From Candidatus Woesearchaeota archaeon (GTDB lineage Archaea > Nanobdellota > Nanobdellia > Woesearchaeales > UBA9642): 64,000 nt of DNA. This document shows positions 61,829 to 64,000 of the stretch, in pieces (the first letter of the stretch is position 1; every line of letters starts with the position of its first letter). The notes beneath the pieces were generated by a model. That model worked only from the letters and a program-made list of their open reading frames with translations. It ran no database searches and was not told the DNA's origin. The translations under genes were made by a program, and so were the position numbers. Where the stretch lies: assembly GCA_003599145.1 (NCBI GenBank), contig QZIT01000006.1, positions 1-64,000 of the forward strand, read 5' to 3'.

Positions 61829-62587
61829 TCACTTTGCGCTTTTCCACAAGATCTCAAAATATTGCTTAAAGCTGTCTGCGGCTTCTTTTCCAGTAATGCG
61901 TATGGTCAACGGCTCTTTTGTGAGTATGATGATGCAAACTCTGTTCTTATAGCACATGATTTCTACAGGCGTTGACTGCGCTATAAATCTGCAGTCATAT
62001 GCTTTAGATTTAAGAAAATAATCGATGCGCTCTTTGCGCGACTTCATTTCGTTATTGAAAATGATTTTAGTTTTTATTCCCTTGCGTTCTCGCATTTTTG
62101 AATATTTGAGAAAAAAAGCATCTGCTGTTTTTTCGCTTTCTCCTTTGCTTGCTCCGAATACTCTATTTTCATCGCCTTTAGTGCACTCTTCAAGCAGCTC
62201 TTCAAAGACAGTTTTAAGGCCTTTCCATCCATTGAATACCTGAACGCTTACGTTGTCAGCATGCTCATGATACTGTTGCAGGAGCGCAGGAATAATTGAC
62301 TCTGCAAGTTGTTTTTCTTTAGCCAGTGTTTCTTCTTTTTCAGCAATATACGACCGTATGCTATTGGGATTTGCAGGACTGAAGTGCTGAATTCCATCTT
62401 TTACGACACGGGAAATGAGTCCTTTTTCTGCTAGCCTGTTAGTGATGTCATAAATATTTGCAGGCGATACTCCTGAATGTTTTGCCAAAAGCGTTTTGGT
62501 GCATTCCCCTATCTCTAAAAGTGCATAGTACACTTTAATTTCTCCTTGGCTTAGTCCTATCTGCCTTAAATCAGGTATTTCTTGCAT
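61829..62587 (-). CDS. TrmB-family transcriptional regulator (second copy)
   Basis: 252 residues. Winged helix at 1-75: LSQGEIKVYYALLEIGECTKT, GVSPANIYDITNRLAEKGLI. A coiled coil follows (EEKETLAKEKQLAESII is typical) and then an effector domain with VQVFNGWKGLKTVFEELL. Divergent from the gene at 62660, with an inverted repeat between them, so it probably controls that gene and itself. Confidence 0.82.
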   Translation of the reverse strand: MQEIPDLRQIGLSQGEIKVYYALLEIGECTKTLLAKHSGVSPANIYDITNRLAEKGLISRVVKDGIQHFSPANPNSIRSYIAEKEETLAKEKQLAESIIPALLQQYHEHADNVSVQVFNGWKGLKTVFEELLEECTKGDENRVFGASKGESEKTADAFFLKYSKMRERKGIKTKIIFNNEMKSRKERIDYFLKSKAYDCRFIAQSTPVEIMCYKNRVCIIILTKEPLTIRITGKEAADSFKQYFEILWKSAK

Positions 62588-62612
62588 TAGTAGTCCTGTA
62601 TAACAACACCTA

Positions 62613-62644
62613 AGTATATATAGTTATGTTACTATTAAATAGTA
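62613..62644 (+). promoter_or_regulatory. TATA box and inverted-repeat operator before 62660
   Basis: AGTATATATA (62613-62622) is followed by TACTATT-A-AATAGTA (62630-62644), a 7-1-7 inverted repeat lying at the predicted transcription start. A TrmB dimer is the natural candidate to bind it. AGGAGGTG follows at about 62646-62653. Confidence 0.55.
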
Positions 62645-62659
62645 GTAGGAGGTGAGAAC

Positions 62660-63151
62660 ATGACTGAAGAAACCTACGTGAATCAGACGCTCAGAGAATC
62701 AACAGAAAACCTTGAACGAGTATGCAGAGAGGCTGATGAAAACTTGCATAGAATATCTATGAATCTGAATACGCGCCTTGCCGAGATTCATCGGGATGTT
62801 TATGGCAAAATCGAACTTAAAAACTGGTATAACGAGTATAGAGTTTTTGGCTCTGCAGACCCTCGTTTTCCAACTGCAAAAAAGCTTTTGCGTACCTATT
62901 CCTACAGTTATTTTGGAGTCTATAAAGATTCAGAGTACAGGATTATGCTAAGAGATGAAACAACGCAAAAACCTAGCGTGAGGTTTTTAGGAAGCTATTT
63001 TTCTTCTAAAGAAGCAAATGATGCAGCATACACTCTTGCTAGAGAATTCGCAGAAGGCCACGCTGCAAAAATGGGCGTTGGCATTGATGATTTTGTTGAA
63101 AAATATCTTGAGTACACAAAAACGAGGGGTGAAACCAATGGAAAAACTTGA
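62660..63151 (+). CDS. uncharacterised helical protein under the TrmB-type promoter
   Basis: 163 residues. Charged coiled-coil N-terminus (ENLERVCREADENLHRIS), then a beta-containing middle (YSYSYFGVYKDSEYRIML, VRFLGSYFSSKEAND) and a helical end. AGGAGGTG precedes ATG 62660. Overlaps the next gene by 14 bases. Not recognised. Confidence 0.6.
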   Translation: MTEETYVNQTLRESTENLERVCREADENLHRISMNLNTRLAEIHRDVYGKIELKNWYNEYRVFGSADPRFPTAKKLLRTYSYSYFGVYKDSEYRIMLRDETTQKPSVRFLGSYFSSKEANDAAYTLAREFAEGHAAKMGVGIDDFVEKYLEYTKTRGETNGKT

Positions 63152-63449
63152 ACAAAGAGTGGAAAGGTTGGCAAATATGTGGAAAGAAAAAGCGCATTTA
63201 GCCTCGGATGATGAGCAGGGCAATGTTGTGGTTAATTTGTACTGCAATCTTATGGCGTATTGTGCAAGGCCAACGATGCAGGGAATGGAGTGGAAAGCTG
63301 ATTTAGATCAGTCACTTGCTGATTATGTGGCGTTTAACCAACGACAAAGAGAGGTTCATGTCAAAATGCATGGAGAAGGTTCAGGAGCAAAAGCGTATGA
63401 TGCCATGCTTAACGACATCAAACAGTATTTCCCTGAAGTAAAAGCATAA
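63138..63449 (+). CDS. uncharacterised small helical protein
   Basis: 103 residues from ATG 63138. Helical throughout: EQRVERLANMWKEKAHLA, then WKADLDQSLADYVAFNQRQR. Co-translated with the preceding gene through the 14-base overlap. Not recognised. Confidence 0.55.
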   Translation: MEKLEQRVERLANMWKEKAHLASDDEQGNVVVNLYCNLMAYCARPTMQGMEWKADLDQSLADYVAFNQRQREVHVKMHGEGSGAKAYDAMLNDIKQYFPEVKA

Positions 63450-63481
63450 CCTTTATAAATTTCCAGAAACAAAAAAAGAGA

Positions 63482-64000
63482 GTGAAAAAAGAGGATCCTC
63501 AGAAACAATTTCCTTTGGAATGGTTTTACTCAGACATATTTCATAATGCCATCGTAGACAAGGTTCACGAGGATGAAAAGCTCCATTGGATGCTTGGCAT
63601 ATCTGCATTGGTGATGAGCCTTACTCTTACAACCATGAGAGCAGGGTTCACTCTTGAAAACTTGGGATTTGTCATTATTTTCTTTTCTTCATTGATGGCA
63701 TTTTTGTTGTCTCTTTTTATTTTTGAGCTTCCTGAATTCTGCAGAAAAATTCCCCATTCCTATAAGAGTATCATGTATTATTCATCTCATAAAAAAATGT
63801 CTGCAGATGAGTTTGCGGAAAAGCTGAAAAAAATCAGAACACAAGAAGACATTTCTGATCAATATGCCTATAATGTTGCAAATTTGGTAAATAGAAATAG
63901 TCATTTAAAAAGTGTGCTTGTTAAGTGGCCTGTCTATATTCTGTTTTTTGGTATTATTATTGGAGTTGTATGTATTGTTCTTTTCGGAGGAGTTGGGTTA
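63482..64000 (+). CDS. Pycsar-effector-like membrane protein (partial)
   Basis: 173 codons run off the right edge from GTG 63482, which sits 26 bp after CTTTATAAAT at 63452-63461. Two hydrophobic helices are near 42-58 and 68-90, an amphipathic stretch has ADEFAEKLKKI, and YNVANLVNRNSHLKSVLVKWP precedes a third helix. That order recalls the DUF5706/PycTM membrane effectors of cyclic-nucleotide anti-phage systems. No cyclase gene is in view to the left. Confidence 0.45.
   Translation, partial: MKKEDPQKQFPLEWFYSDIFHNAIVDKVHEDEKLHWMLGISALVMSLTLTTMRAGFTLENLGFVIIFFSSLMAFLLSLFIFELPEFCRKIPHSYKSIMYYSSHKKMSADEFAEKLKKIRTQEDISDQYAYNVANLVNRNSHLKSVLVKWPVYILFFGIIIGVVCIVLFGGVGL

Overview
The window looks like a chromosomal segment of a small-genome DPANN archaeon, most likely of the Woesearchaeota/Pacearchaeota (Nanobdellota) kind. 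Archaeal signature genes are aIF5B, aEF1-beta, RpoP, Spt5, eS1, eL37, Trm1, LonB, Pcc1, prefoldin beta and NucS. Bacterial-type genes sit among them: GyrB, Lgt, MscL, cytidine deaminase and a two-gene Rel-like pair. Base composition is AT-rich, genes are tightly packed with ATGA stop/start overlaps, and most genes carry a TATA box about 26 bp before the start codon, so leaderless transcripts seem to be the rule. No CRISPR array, rRNA, insertion sequence or prophage was seen, and no gene-free stretch exceeds 300 bases.

Layout. 1-5900: an accessory surface cluster with five paralogous secreted, sequon-rich proteins of two subtypes, arranged as three modules, two of them led by different small DNA-binding proteins. 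5981-10025: a membrane-anchored surface protein, a cysteine hydrolase, two paralogous membrane proteins and an acetyltransferase. 10073-12986: an orphan histidine-kinase-dimerisation-like protein, a P-loop kinase, a small CARF-like protein, an SGNH hydrolase and a rhomboid protease. 13050-19558: housekeeping genes (pyrG, a zinc finger protein with aEF1-beta, trm1, a methyltransferase, infB, a TrmB-type regulator). 20472-23083: a Rel-like synthetase gene translationally coupled to an HD hydrolase gene, read as a split stringent-response enzyme. 23132-29123: a PUA protein, a HAD phosphatase, an asparagine-synthase-like protein, an MscS channel, then the operon tRNA-Pro - eL37 - RpoP - Pcc1 - prefoldin beta - UPF0147, an M20 peptidase and a frame-disrupted acetyltransferase. 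29258-35937: topA, small hydrolases, a Cys-rich lipoprotein candidate, a truncated Dph2, eS1 and gyrB.

36117-44581: uncharacterised genes including a membrane protein with an aminoglycoside-phosphotransferase-like domain, a Bat-type regulator with an 18-bp palindrome, lgt, nucS, tpiA and a pilin-like trio. 44771-51997: uL11, mscL, cdd, spt5, secE and ftsZ, which is the ancestral ftsZ-secE-spt5-L11 order interrupted by insertions, followed by an FKBP isomerase and cytidylate kinase. 52321-58981: an HNH-like protein, LonB divergently paired with a proteasome-like Ntn hydrolase, and PepF. 59061-64000: an accessory tail with two long coiled-coil proteins sharing a duplicated promoter, a TrmB-type regulator with an operator-like inverted repeat, two small proteins and the start of a Pycsar-effector-like membrane protein.

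The best candidates for under-described biology are the split Rel-like pair, the tRNA-Pro gene with three short insertions that abuts a ribosomal protein gene, the regulated surface-protein modules and the proteasome-like protein next to LonB. All family names rest on reading motifs by eye; no database search was run.
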